Source: Litchfieldia sinesaloumensis (GTDB lineage Bacteria; Bacillota; Bacilli; Bacillales; Bacillaceae_L). Taken from it: a stretch of 64,000 nt of DNA. Of the stretch, positions 49,873-58,179 are shown one piece after another; the stretch's first letter is position 1, and each line of letters begins with the position of its first letter. Under the pieces are notes generated by a model. It had not been told where the DNA came from. It saw nothing but the letters and a program-made list of their open reading frames with translations, and searched no databases. The DNA is taken from NCBI RefSeq assembly GCF_900156865.1, contig NZ_LT732529.1, positions 2,792,460 to 2,856,459 on the forward strand, given 5' to 3'. The translations under genes were made by a program, and so were the position numbers.

Positions 49873-50502
49873 CTATTGACTTATAACTTTTGATAGACGC
49901 TCTACTATCTCGTCAATTTGCTGATCCTTTAAGCGATAGCTCACAGGATTGACGATGAGCCGTGAAGTGATGTCTGCAATATGTTCAAGTTCCACTAACC
50001 CGTTTTCCTTTAAAGTGCGTCCAGTTGAAACAATATCCACGATTCGGTCGGCTAATCCAATTAATGGAGCAAGCTCGATTGAACCGTTCAATTTAATAAT
50101 TTCAACTTGCTCGCCATTTTCACGAAAATAGCTTGATGCGATATTCGGGTATTTCGTCGCAATTTTTGGTGCAACACCATTCATTTTTACATTTGGAAGC
50201 CCTGCAACCGCGAGATAGCATTTGCTAATCTGCAAGTCCAACACTTCATACACGTCACGTTCTTCCTCTAGCATAACATCCTTACCAGCGATACCGATGT
50301 CTGCCACACCATGCTCCACATATGTCGTTACATCTGTCGGTTTCGCTAGCATGAATCGAAACGGCTCATCAGGTACATCGATAATCAATTTTCTTGAATC
50401 CTCAAATTCAGGAGGAAGATTATAGCCTGCTTTCTTCAATAACTCTACTGCTTCTTCAAAAATACGACCTTTAGGCATGGCAATCGTTAATTTTTCAGTC
50501 AT
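49873..50502 (-). CDS. hisG: ATP phosphoribosyltransferase, short catalytic subunit
   Basis: First, committed step of histidine synthesis (ATP plus PRPP). It has 209 residues, the short form that lacks the C-terminal regulatory domain and therefore needs His[18 protein letters not shown] at the N-terminus, [19 protein letters not shown] and the PRPP loop [14 protein letters not shown] are visible. It starts immediately after the hisZ stop. Confidence 0.97.
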   Translation of the reverse strand: MTEKLTIAMPKGRIFEEAVELLKKAGYNLPPEFEDSRKLIIDVPDEPFRFMLAKPTDVTTYVEHGVADIGIAGKDVMLEEERDVYEVLDLQISKCYLAVAGLPNVKMNGVAPKIATKYPNIASSYFRENGEQVEIIKLNGSIELAPLIGLADRIVDIVSTGRTLKENGLVELEHIADITSRLIVNPVSYRLKDQQIDEIVERLSKVISQ

Positions 50503-51675
50503 TTACACTTCCTCCTTCCTTGTTGTTCCTAAGAAAAAGGTATTTTTAGCATAGGCGTTCGTGCATGCATCCACATCTTTAACGCCCGCAATATCTTGAA
50601 GGATGACTCGCTCACCCTGTTCTCTTTTACTCATCGCAAAACGAATGGCATCTTCACGCTGTTCAGAACTATATATGACACAATGTATCTCAGGCTTTTC
50701 CTGAGGTAAATCAAGTGCTTCAAGTAGTCGGTCAATCCTTATTCCAAAGCCTGTCGCAGGCGCAGGACGATCAAATTTTTCAAAAAGGTGATCATAGCGC
50801 CCACCGTTTCCAACCAAGAAGCCCACATTCTCTGCATATACTTCAAACAGTATGCCTGTGTAGTAGCTCATGTGGCTAACAAGATTGAAATCAATTTTAA
50901 TATGCTCTGTCACACCAAAGGCTTCTAACTTATTCCACAACATGTCAAGTTCTTCCGCTGCTTGTTTTCCTTCTTCACATTCGACTAGCTCTTTTGCTTT
51001 TGCTATTTTCGTTTCATTTCCTCTTAGTTGTAAGAGAGAAAGTAAACGTTGCCTATCGATGGAAGAGAGCGGTAATTTATTCACATGTTCTCTATAACCA
51101 ACATAATTTTTTTCGTATAAATAACGTTGTAAAACATCAGCTCTCGCTTCATTCCCTACAATCTCCATAAACAATGATTTTACATAACCAATATGTCCGA
51201 TTGGCACGGTAAAATTAGTAAGGCCAGCTTGTTTGAGAGTTGTAATCAGAAGGGAAATCACTTCTGCATCTGCACTTGTTGTCGTATCTCCGATGTATTC
51301 AATCCCGATTTGCTCAAATTCTGCGGGTCTTCCGCCTTCATGTTGCTGAGCACGGAACACATTTGCAGAGTATGCAATACGTTGTGGATACCCATCTTGA
51401 TATAAACGTGATGCCGCAACACGTGCGATTGGTGCAGTCATATCAGGTCGTAACACCAGAGTGTGTCCCTGTGAATCCAGTAACTTAAAAAGCTGACGGT
51501 CAAGGATTGCTGACGCCTCACCAATTGTTTCGTAGTATTCAAGAGTTGGAGTTTCAATAAATTGATAGCCCCAGCTTTCAATTTGAGCAGACATTGCATC
51601 TCTTATTTTCTTTTTTGCTTCATATAAAGCCGGTAAAGTATCTCTCATCCCTAAGGGTTTTTCAAACATAAACAC
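50503..51675 (-). CDS. hisZ: ATP phosphoribosyltransferase regulatory subunit
   Basis: Class II aminoacyl-tRNA-synthetase-like (HisRS paralogue) protein that activates and feedback-regulates short HisG. It has 390 residues. Motif 2-like LVLRPDMTAPIARVAASR and FEQIGIEYIG, and motif 3-like GFGIRIDRLLEAL are seen; the tRNA-binding domain is absent. GTG start 51675, 8 nt after GGTGGTGA. First gene of hisZGDBHAFI. Confidence 0.96.
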   Translation of the reverse strand: MFMFEKPLGMRDTLPALYEAKKKIRDAMSAQIESWGYQFIETPTLEYYETIGEASAILDRQLFKLLDSQGHTLVLRPDMTAPIARVAASRLYQDGYPQRIAYSANVFRAQQHEGGRPAEFEQIGIEYIGDTTTSADAEVISLLITTLKQAGLTNFTVPIGHIGYVKSLFMEIVGNEARADVLQRYLYEKNYVGYREHVNKLPLSSIDRQRLLSLLQLRGNETKIAKAKELVECEEGKQAAEELDMLWNKLEAFGVTEHIKIDFNLVSHMSYYTGILFEVYAENVGFLVGNGGRYDHLFEKFDRPAPATGFGIRIDRLLEALDLPQEKPEIHCVIYSSEQREDAIRFAMSKREQGERVILQDIAGVKDVDACTNAYAKNTFFLGTTRKEEV

Positions 51676-51777
51676 GATTTACGTCACCACCAAAGTTTGT
51701 ATACATTTTATTTTATCATACTTATCTAATAATTTAGTTTTGCTTTAGTTCGCTAATATACTACCAAGATAAAGTAT

Positions 51778-51806
51778 ATATTACACCTATCCCTTTTATG
51801 CGTCAA
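51778..51806 (-). promoter_or_regulatory. his operon promoter
   Basis: TTGACG (51801-51806) and TAATAT (51778-51783) with a 17-bp spacer on the minus strand, about 105 bp before hisZ. I see no T-box or terminator-antiterminator in the short leader. Confidence 0.75.
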
Positions 51807-51874
51807 CAGAAAAGTCAGAATTGAGTTGTAAGAGTTTGGATAATTTTGGTTGAGTAAAAAAATCCGGTTCAGAC

Positions 51875-51966
51875 TGTGGATAAGTTGGGTGCGTGGTCAA
51901 TTCAACTTGTGGATTATATTAATAATGTGATTGGGCGGTTGTGGATAATGTGGATTTTGTGGATAA
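51875..51966. repeat. Tandem DnaA-box-like 9-mers upstream of the his promoter
   Basis: TGTGGATAA at 51875, TGTGGATTA at 51908, then three abutting units: TGTGGATAA at 51940, TGTGGATTT at 51949 and TGTGGATAA at 51958. Three of the five are the exact inverse of the DnaA box TTATCCACA. They lie 70-190 bp upstream of the his promoter. Confidence 0.75.
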
Positions 51967-52103
51967 AATAATAGAGTTTGTAAGCAAGAGAGGAAGAAAG
52001 GAGCCAGATGTTGGAAGTGACTAATAAATAGCAGAAGAAGAACAGAAGGTTAAAAAATTGAGAAAATGCAAATTGGGGCTCTCTAAAAAGCACCTATAAT
52101 AGT
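51967..52103. other. Spacer upstream of the his promoter region
   Basis: No supported gene. AAAGGAG at 52000 precedes an ATG that gives only a 7-residue frame. Confidence 0.4.
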
Positions 52104-52149
52104 AAAGCAGCGAAAGAAAAATTTTATATTTTCCTTTCGCTGCTTTTTT
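52104..52149 (+). terminator. Strong terminator, plus orientation
   Basis: AAAGCAGCGAAAG/CTTTCGCTGCTTT, with six T on the plus strand. No plus-strand gene precedes it, so its transcript is unknown. Confidence 0.7.
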
Positions 52150-52182
52150 GTTGGATTTTGATTATTAGAAGTAGCAACCACT

Positions 52183-52314
52183 TTGTTGATTGGAGTGGAA
52201 GGTGTGAGACTCCTGCGGGAAAAGCGAGGCCAGGGGAGACCCCGCAGGAGCGCTAGCGACGAGGAGGCTTCCGGACCGCCCGCGGAAAGCGAGCACCTGC
52301 AGCGGAAATCAACA
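52183..52314. repeat. 132-bp GC-rich palindromic repeat of Bacillaceae type
   Basis: Ends TGTTGATT and AATCAACA are inverted; AGGTG/CACCT extends the pairing. Inside, GACTCCTGCGGG pairs loosely with CCCCGCAGGAG. The sequence (AGACTCCTGCGGGAAAAGCG and GAGACCCCGCAGGAGCG) matches, from memory, an abundant intergenic repeat in Bacillus-group genomes. Its GC content is far above its surroundings. No coding frame. Confidence 0.8.
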
Positions 52315-52348
52315 CTATGTTTTCACCAGAAAATAATATAAAAGAAGA

Positions 52349-52391
52349 GGCTGTCCTCAAAAACCACTTTTCAATGACTTTTCGGACAGCC
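52349..52391 (-). terminator. Terminator after the GH95 gene
   Basis: GGCTGTCC/GGACAGCC arms with a 27-nt loop, then TCTTTTAT on the minus strand, 12 nt past the stop. Confidence 0.65.
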
Positions 52392-52402
52392 CCAACTCCA
52401 AA

Positions 52403-54784
52403 TTAAGTAGACTCAATTATTAATGTACAGCCTTTTTCCATTTTAATACGATAATAATTTTCTCCAAGACTCGAGCCAGTTATTAAAACACCTTCCCCAG
52501 ATAGATTTGTTGTCTCTGCAAAAGTAGGTAGCTTTATCGTCAAGTCTGTTTCCCGCTCAGCAATTATTTTTGCATATAGAGATTTGGCTTCAACATCCCA
52601 GCTTACAGAAACACGACCAGTCATTATCCAAAAATCCTTTACGCTCCCTCTTTTCCATCTGTCTGGAAGTGCCGGCAAAAGCTTAACAAGGCTTGGTGAC
52701 GAGTATAGAAGCATCTCTTGTATCGCATTAATTATTCCCATACTTGCATCAAGTTGCACCGGTGCTGTCTCAATTTCCATACTTAGGCCCATATTTCTCC
52801 AATCATTGTGAAGCGTAAATAAATTTGGCAATAGACAAGACCGAGACAGAATATCTAAACATTCTAATGCCTTTTCCCCGTCACCTAACCTCGCCCAAAT
52901 ACTTGCCATGTGAGCAAGCGACCAGCCGGTTTGTGCACCTAATTCCCTTTTAGAGACAGCAACCTTAAATGCCTCAAATAGCTCACTATCTTCCTCAGCG
53001 TTACTTTCTCTACCAGGGAAAACCGGATAGAAATGGGAGACATGACGGTGGTTATAGCGGTCTTCAAATGCCGGATGCATCCATTCCCGAATGGCTCCAT
53101 CCTGATTGACTTCATAGTCAGGAATTCGATCAAGCATCTCCTTCCACTTAGCCATTTCATCCCTATAGATTGATACAGCACTTGCCCCTTTTATTAGATG
53201 AGTTAACACCTCTTTTAGGATTGCAAAATCCATAGTTGCATTTATAGTTGTTGGCATTGGATGTGCAAGTTGTAGTCCATCCTCAGGCATAAAATTCAAT
53301 GGTGTGTTCTCAGGAGAAACGGAAGGGTAAAATTGATACAGCCCTCTCTCGTCAGTAGTGAGAAAATCTTCATAAAACAGAACTACTTCTTTCATAAATG
53401 GGAGGACTTTTTCTACTAAGAATTCTTTATCCCCTGTGTAAAGATAATATTCATAAAAATGTTGTGCTAGCCACCCCGCTGCACCTGTCCAATTCATAAT
53501 GACAGGTACAATTTGGTTGGGTACACCAATACCTGGTGTTGTACCTGCTGGAATATAAATCCCACGACATCCATATAGCTTTCTAGCATTTTCTCGAAAA
53601 TCATCCATCATTTCTTCATAATAACTGAATAATGAAGGGATAAAGTATGATAACCCACCCACTGGTGCATGCCAGTACATCATTTGAATATTCTCATTTG
53701 CCATTCGGTGACACCACATAAGTTGATAGTCCCCTCCCCAGAGACCATACATCCCAAATGGTTGACTCTCTGGACTAGTACCTGAGATAAATAAATATCT
53801 CCCATACTTCCACAGTGTCTCTAATAGCGAGAGAGGCGCTTCACCATCATAAGCATCTAAAAGAAGTTCTTCATTTGATTGTTCAGTTTCAGATTCATCT
53901 AGTTGTAAGGATGCTGTATGGAATAATGATGTATGTAGAGGAATATGACGTTCCAACAAACTCTGATAACCTCCTTGTGCTTCTGAAAGTTCTTTTTGAA
54001 GTCGAGGCCATTCTTGTAAATGGTCTCCTTTTATAAAAACCTTCATCTTCATTTGGATGTTCGTTACATTCTCACAACGAAATCTATTATTCTCAATGAT
54101 TACTTTTCCATCAGTAGGGATTATTTGTAATACTGCACCGAATTCGGTGTCATCATCATTTTTTACTGCAAAAAAGATAAAATGATCATGTATTCTAATT
54201 TTTACGGTGCTTTCCAACTCTTTAATTCTTTGTTCCATTTTTGCACTGTTCGTCTTACAAAGACCTAGCTGACACTCAGCAGAAAGCGTCTCCCCATTTG
54301 AACTAATCTCGTAAACTACCATATCGTCTGCGCGAGAAACAAACAATTTTCGCTCAAAGTGGTTATTCCCTTCTTCCCAACTTACGGTTACCTCACCTGT
54401 TTCCATATTCACTTCACGTTTGTAGTGTTTGAATCCTTCTGTCTGTTGCATTCGAACCGTTAATTCAACAAGCGGCAAGACTGATGCTAAGCGAGTTTGA
54501 TACCCTGACTCTTTTACTCTATTCGTTAAATGCCAGCTTGCCTCTTTGTATCGTTCCTGTTTCATTAATTCTCTCGTTTCATTTAAGGTGCTTCCCAAGT
54601 CTGGAAGTGTGTCCTTTTTTCCCATATGCCATAATCCTTCATGGTTGATGATGATCCTCTCTAAACCTACCCCGCCTGAGACAGCTGCACCTATTTTTCC
54701 ATTGCCCGATGGGAGAGCTTCCCTCCACATATTTCGCCACCATGAAGCAGGATATTTCATAGAGATTCGATTCCTATTCTTCAC
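52403..54784 (-). CDS. Glycoside hydrolase family 95-type enzyme (alpha-L-fucosidase / alpha-L-galactosidase)
   Basis: 793 residues. N-terminal beta-sandwich domain starts PASWWRNMWREALPSGNGKI and continues GAAVSGG. The (alpha/alpha)6 barrel has MANENIQMMYWHAPVGG (substrate-binding Asn pair of GH95), YPSVSPENTP (catalytic Glu region) and NHRHVSHFYPVFPG. The third catalytic-region motif reads QLDASMG rather than the common QIDGNFG. No signal peptide, so intracellular. GTG start 9 nt after GGGAGGT. In a rhamnogalacturonan locus it could remove fucosyl or L-galactosyl side groups (inference). Confidence 0.82.
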   Translation of the reverse strand: MKNRNRISMKYPASWWRNMWREALPSGNGKIGAAVSGGVGLERIIINHEGLWHMGKKDTLPDLGSTLNETRELMKQERYKEASWHLTNRVKESGYQTRLASVLPLVELTVRMQQTEGFKHYKREVNMETGEVTVSWEEGNNHFERKLFVSRADDMVVYEISSNGETLSAECQLGLCKTNSAKMEQRIKELESTVKIRIHDHFIFFAVKNDDDTEFGAVLQIIPTDGKVIIENNRFRCENVTNIQMKMKVFIKGDHLQEWPRLQKELSEAQGGYQSLLERHIPLHTSLFHTASLQLDESETEQSNEELLLDAYDGEAPLSLLETLWKYGRYLFISGTSPESQPFGMYGLWGGDYQLMWCHRMANENIQMMYWHAPVGGLSYFIPSLFSYYEEMMDDFRENARKLYGCRGIYIPAGTTPGIGVPNQIVPVIMNWTGAAGWLAQHFYEYYLYTGDKEFLVEKVLPFMKEVVLFYEDFLTTDERGLYQFYPSVSPENTPLNFMPEDGLQLAHPMPTTINATMDFAILKEVLTHLIKGASAVSIYRDEMAKWKEMLDRIPDYEVNQDGAIREWMHPAFEDRYNHRHVSHFYPVFPGRESNAEEDSELFEAFKVAVSKRELGAQTGWSLAHMASIWARLGDGEKALECLDILSRSCLLPNLFTLHNDWRNMGLSMEIETAPVQLDASMGIINAIQEMLLYSSPSLVKLLPALPDRWKRGSVKDFWIMTGRVSVSWDVEAKSLYAKIIAERETDLTIKLPTFAETTNLSGEGVLITGSSLGENYYRIKMEKGCTLIIEST

Positions 54785-54820
54785 TTTGCTATTACCTCCC
54801 GAAACAAATCTTCTAAGAAA

Positions 54821-54854
54821 AAGGACTGTCCCGTTTGTATTGTGACAGCCCTTT
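54821..54854 (-). terminator. Hairpin between the GH105 and GH95 genes
   Basis: AAGGaCTGTC/GACAGcCCTT arms; CCTTTTTCTTAG follows on the minus strand. It resembles the hairpin at 52349-52391 (shared GGCTGTC). Confidence 0.65.
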
Positions 54855-54873
54855 CCTTTTCATGTATTTGTTC

Positions 54874-56010
54874 TTACACTTCTACTAATTCAACATTCCT
54901 GGCTTTCGCCAATTTCTCCATCTCAATACTCGCAAGTAAAAATGGCGCTACTCCCATTAAATCATCGCTAACAATTTCCTCGCTCATATAATAGTCGTAT
55001 GAACCATCTCGGTACTTAGCACCTCCCAGACCTGCACCTTTACAGATATGGTGGAGATGAACACCCTTTTCATCTTCAGTCACGAAATGCTTATGAATTC
55101 CTTCATAGGATTTAAAAACCACCTCCGGATTAATTCCAGATAAATAGCCTAAACGTATTCCTTTTGCTAATGCATATGTGAGCATACAGGATCCTGATGC
55201 TTCAAGGTAATTTTGGTTACGTCCATTTTGGTCCATCAGTTGATACCAGAGGCCACTGTTTTGATCTTGGACATGTATAATCGCGTGAGCCATTCTCTCG
55301 AAAATCCCCATAATCTGACCACGCTTTGGGTGATCAACAGGAAAATGCTCGAGGGAATCTACAATTGCCATCGAATACCAGCCCATACCACGACCCCAAA
55401 CATGAAAAGAACGCCCTGTTTCTTTATCACACCAACGTTGTTCCCGACTTTCATCCCAGGCATGATGCAAAAGTCCGGTTTGTGGGTTACGCGTTTTTTC
55501 CTCAATTAATAAGATTTGTCTTGCCACCTCATCAAATCCCTCTGCTGCATGAAAGCTCTTAGCGTATTGAGCCAAGAATGGAGAAGACATATACACCCCA
55601 TCAAGCCACATCTGAAAAGGATAAATCTTTTTATGCCAGTAACCGCCTTCGCTAGTTCTTGGCTGTCCTTTAAGCTGCGTAACTAGCTGTCCGATGGCCT
55701 TCTCATATTTCTCGTCACCACTCTGTTCCCAGAGTAAAAATAAGTTTTTTCCTTTATTAATATGATCTAAATTATATTCCTCGATGGTATAATCCTTTAT
55801 CGCTCCATTTTCATGAATGAATAAGTCCATATGCTTTTTAACTATTTCATGGTATTTTCCAATGCCACTCCAATCAGAAAGGAAGTCAAAAGCCTTTAAT
55901 GTCATTCCTGCAACATAGCCCCATTTATTTGCTATTTTCGGATGGTATCCGTTTTCACAATTTGATAGAATTGTTTCTGCTATTTTGATTGACCACTGGG
56001 TTGATTGCAC
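54874..56010 (-). CDS. Unsaturated rhamnogalacturonyl hydrolase (GH105, YteR/YesR type)
   Basis: 378-residue (alpha/alpha)6-barrel enzyme that removes the unsaturated galacturonyl residue left by rhamnogalacturonan lyases. YNLDHINKGKNLF (Asp82) and QMWLDGVYMSSPFLA (general-acid Asp137, equivalent to YteR Asp143) are visible, with WGRGMGWYSMAIVDSLE. No signal peptide, so it acts on imported oligosaccharides in the cytosol. GTG start 7 nt after AAGGAGA. Next to GH95 and a GH65/95-like gene. Confidence 0.92.
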   Translation of the reverse strand: MQSTQWSIKIAETILSNCENGYHPKIANKWGYVAGMTLKAFDFLSDWSGIGKYHEIVKKHMDLFIHENGAIKDYTIEEYNLDHINKGKNLFLLWEQSGDEKYEKAIGQLVTQLKGQPRTSEGGYWHKKIYPFQMWLDGVYMSSPFLAQYAKSFHAAEGFDEVARQILLIEEKTRNPQTGLLHHAWDESREQRWCDKETGRSFHVWGRGMGWYSMAIVDSLEHFPVDHPKRGQIMGIFERMAHAIIHVQDQNSGLWYQLMDQNGRNQNYLEASGSCMLTYALAKGIRLGYLSGINPEVVFKSYEGIHKHFVTEDEKGVHLHHICKGAGLGGAKYRDGSYDYYMSEEIVSDDLMGVAPFLLASIEMEKLAKARNVELVEV

Positions 56011-56076
56011 CTGTTCATCTCCTTTACAGATTACTCTTCTAACTAAGTTCTGTTTATTGGTTTCTTCACTTTGGCC

Positions 56077-58131
56077 TTACAATAAAGGATATAGACCTTC
56101 CCATTTCACTTTCCATGAACCATCCTGGGGGAATCCAGGACACTGATTGTCTGAGCCATCTTTCCATCCACAAACCATCATCGCAACAGCTGTTAAAAGC
56201 CCTCCGTTGCCTGGCAAGTAAGCCGTTAATCCTGGTCTCTGATAATTATGTCCGTTTACTAAATACGTATTTTTAGTGGCATTCATCATCAGGAAGTCTA
56301 TCGCCAATTCGCGTTCTCCTAATCTAGCAGCTGTCATCGCACACATTGGAAAATCCCAGCCCCATGCAGACTCCCAATCCCAAACTTCCTTTACCTTATT
56401 TAATGTATTCCTCATAATATCTCGTTCCACTAATGTTCCAGGTAATATCCCTAGGGCACCAAGCATTGAAGGATGGTCATGATTTTTTTCTGTAAATGTA
56501 TTATGACAATTCTCATGGGCTAGATAAACGCCATCTTCGTGTTTCGGTGTTGCCATTGAATTTGCAACCTTTTCCCATAAAGGATTTGCTGGCAGATTTA
56601 GCCTTTTAGCCCACTTCACTGCTATCTCAAGCCCGTACTTCCAATATTCAAGCTCATAAGGAGGGTTTTTGCTTTCCGTAATATAATGACACTCCTGCGC
56701 TGGTATAAGTGGCGGACCTAGTACGTATTCACCCGTTTCTTCGTCCAAATGAGCATAAGAGACCATAAAGTCTGCTGCCTCAAACACAATCGATTGAAAT
56801 TGTTCTAAAAAGGAGGCGCTCGGTTGTACCTGATAACACATTTCGGCCAGTACCATTGGGTGTGGTTGTTGCCATATCAACCCCGGAGCGACAGGGGAAG
56901 GACTTTGTTTCCCATCAATACCGACCATCTTTGGCCATCTAACTCCAGCATAACCTTGTAACTCAGCAAGCTCCCTTGCTTGTGGCAAGATGGATAGATA
57001 CCAATTAAGGCTGTTCTTTAAAAATTCCTCTCTCCCCCATATTGGAAAATGCGCACTATGCCACCAGTGCATCTCTAAATGAAATTTTCCGAACCAACTA
57101 TTATACATATAGCCGGTTTCTTGAGGAGGTAACGAACCACCACTATGAATCGCTGTTAGGTATTGAGACAAAACAACTCTCCGTTCCAATTCGGATGCAC
57201 GTGGGTCTGTACTCTCCGAAAAGTCGATTGCCGCGCCTTTCTGCCAGTACGTCTCCCAAAAAGAAGAACTTGCTTCAAAAACCTCATCCGTCGTCATTTC
57301 TGTTGGGATTTCTGGAGCAAATGCTATGGTACAATCTAAACTGTCCATACCTCCGTCGGTTTTAAGGGTATACTCATGTGTAGCTGTTTGTTCAACTACA
57401 CCATTGCTCCAATCCCATCTGACAAAATAGTGATCTTGATCCATCGTACGTGTCAACAAACCTGCCTTTTCCGAGATAGAATCATAGTTTGTTTGATGCC
57501 TTTCATCATGGATCCAGTCTGGGTGTGTAGCTTTTGCCCAACTATTATGCGTAATATCAGGTGCTGGAAATTTTATAAACACCTGAACTCGGTTCTCCTT
57601 TACTAATGGTGAAGTGACGCGTACAGCTACCGTATCAACCCTCGAATGGCACGCTGTCCTTACTGTGACCGGTGACCCGCCCACACAAAATTCACTTTCA
57701 ACAACCCCAGTCCATAAATTAAGCTTTTGGTGAATATCTGTAATTTCAGCAGCCTGTATAACCTGACCACTTTCAGATAAAAAACGGAATGAAACCCTGC
57801 CTAGCTGCAATCTGTGAGGATTTTGTCGCAACCAGTGATAGGCTTCATCTTTTCCATCAGGCTTCATTGGATAATTTACCTGTCTCCCATACGTTTCATA
57901 CTGTTGATAGACAATATCTTTTTCTGAATAAAGGTTCGGTTCACCAGTGTAATGCCAACCCCAATTTGATTGAGTCCCAAGCGGTGTTTCGTATGCTTCC
58001 GGAAAGGTTTGTAACCCCGTAAAGTCACAGCTAAATCCAAACTCTCTGTTTCCAATTGACAATGGAGCAAGTGGCTCTACCTTGTTAATAACCGGATGAT
58101 TCCTGTCAACAATTTGCCTTCTATTTAACAT
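56077..58131 (-). CDS. Six-hairpin glycosidase-like protein (GH65/GH95-like)
   Basis: 684 residues. The N-terminal ~270 residues look like a beta-sandwich (LSIGNREFGFSCDFTGLQTF, VAVRVTSPLVKENRVQVFIK). The rest is helical and barrel-like, with SWFGKFHLEMHWWHSAHFPI, a GLIWQQPHPMVLAEM segment and VWDWESAWGWDFPMCAMTAA. These Trp/Glu-rich helices are characteristic of clan GH-L-like enzymes, but I cannot name a family with certainty. No signal peptide. GGAGG precedes the ATG. Likely acts on pectin-derived oligosaccharides, given its neighbours. Confidence 0.75.
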   Translation of the reverse strand: MLNRRQIVDRNHPVINKVEPLAPLSIGNREFGFSCDFTGLQTFPEAYETPLGTQSNWGWHYTGEPNLYSEKDIVYQQYETYGRQVNYPMKPDGKDEAYHWLRQNPHRLQLGRVSFRFLSESGQVIQAAEITDIHQKLNLWTGVVESEFCVGGSPVTVRTACHSRVDTVAVRVTSPLVKENRVQVFIKFPAPDITHNSWAKATHPDWIHDERHQTNYDSISEKAGLLTRTMDQDHYFVRWDWSNGVVEQTATHEYTLKTDGGMDSLDCTIAFAPEIPTEMTTDEVFEASSSFWETYWQKGAAIDFSESTDPRASELERRVVLSQYLTAIHSGGSLPPQETGYMYNSWFGKFHLEMHWWHSAHFPIWGREEFLKNSLNWYLSILPQARELAELQGYAGVRWPKMVGIDGKQSPSPVAPGLIWQQPHPMVLAEMCYQVQPSASFLEQFQSIVFEAADFMVSYAHLDEETGEYVLGPPLIPAQECHYITESKNPPYELEYWKYGLEIAVKWAKRLNLPANPLWEKVANSMATPKHEDGVYLAHENCHNTFTEKNHDHPSMLGALGILPGTLVERDIMRNTLNKVKEVWDWESAWGWDFPMCAMTAARLGERELAIDFLMMNATKNTYLVNGHNYQRPGLTAYLPGNGGLLTAVAMMVCGWKDGSDNQCPGFPQDGSWKVKWEGLYPLL

Positions 58132-58179
58132 ATTTATCCTCCAATAAGGTTGAAAATCTCATCTTTAGAAACTCTATTG

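Noticed and set aside
48588-51675. T-box or histidine attenuator in the his leader
   Set aside because: The ~100-nt leader between promoter and hisZ shows no T-box sequence, histidine-codon run or terminator.
51999-52035. Leader peptide upstream of his, ATG after AAAGGAG
   Set aside because: It is on the opposite strand to the his operon, only seven codons long and contains no histidine codons.
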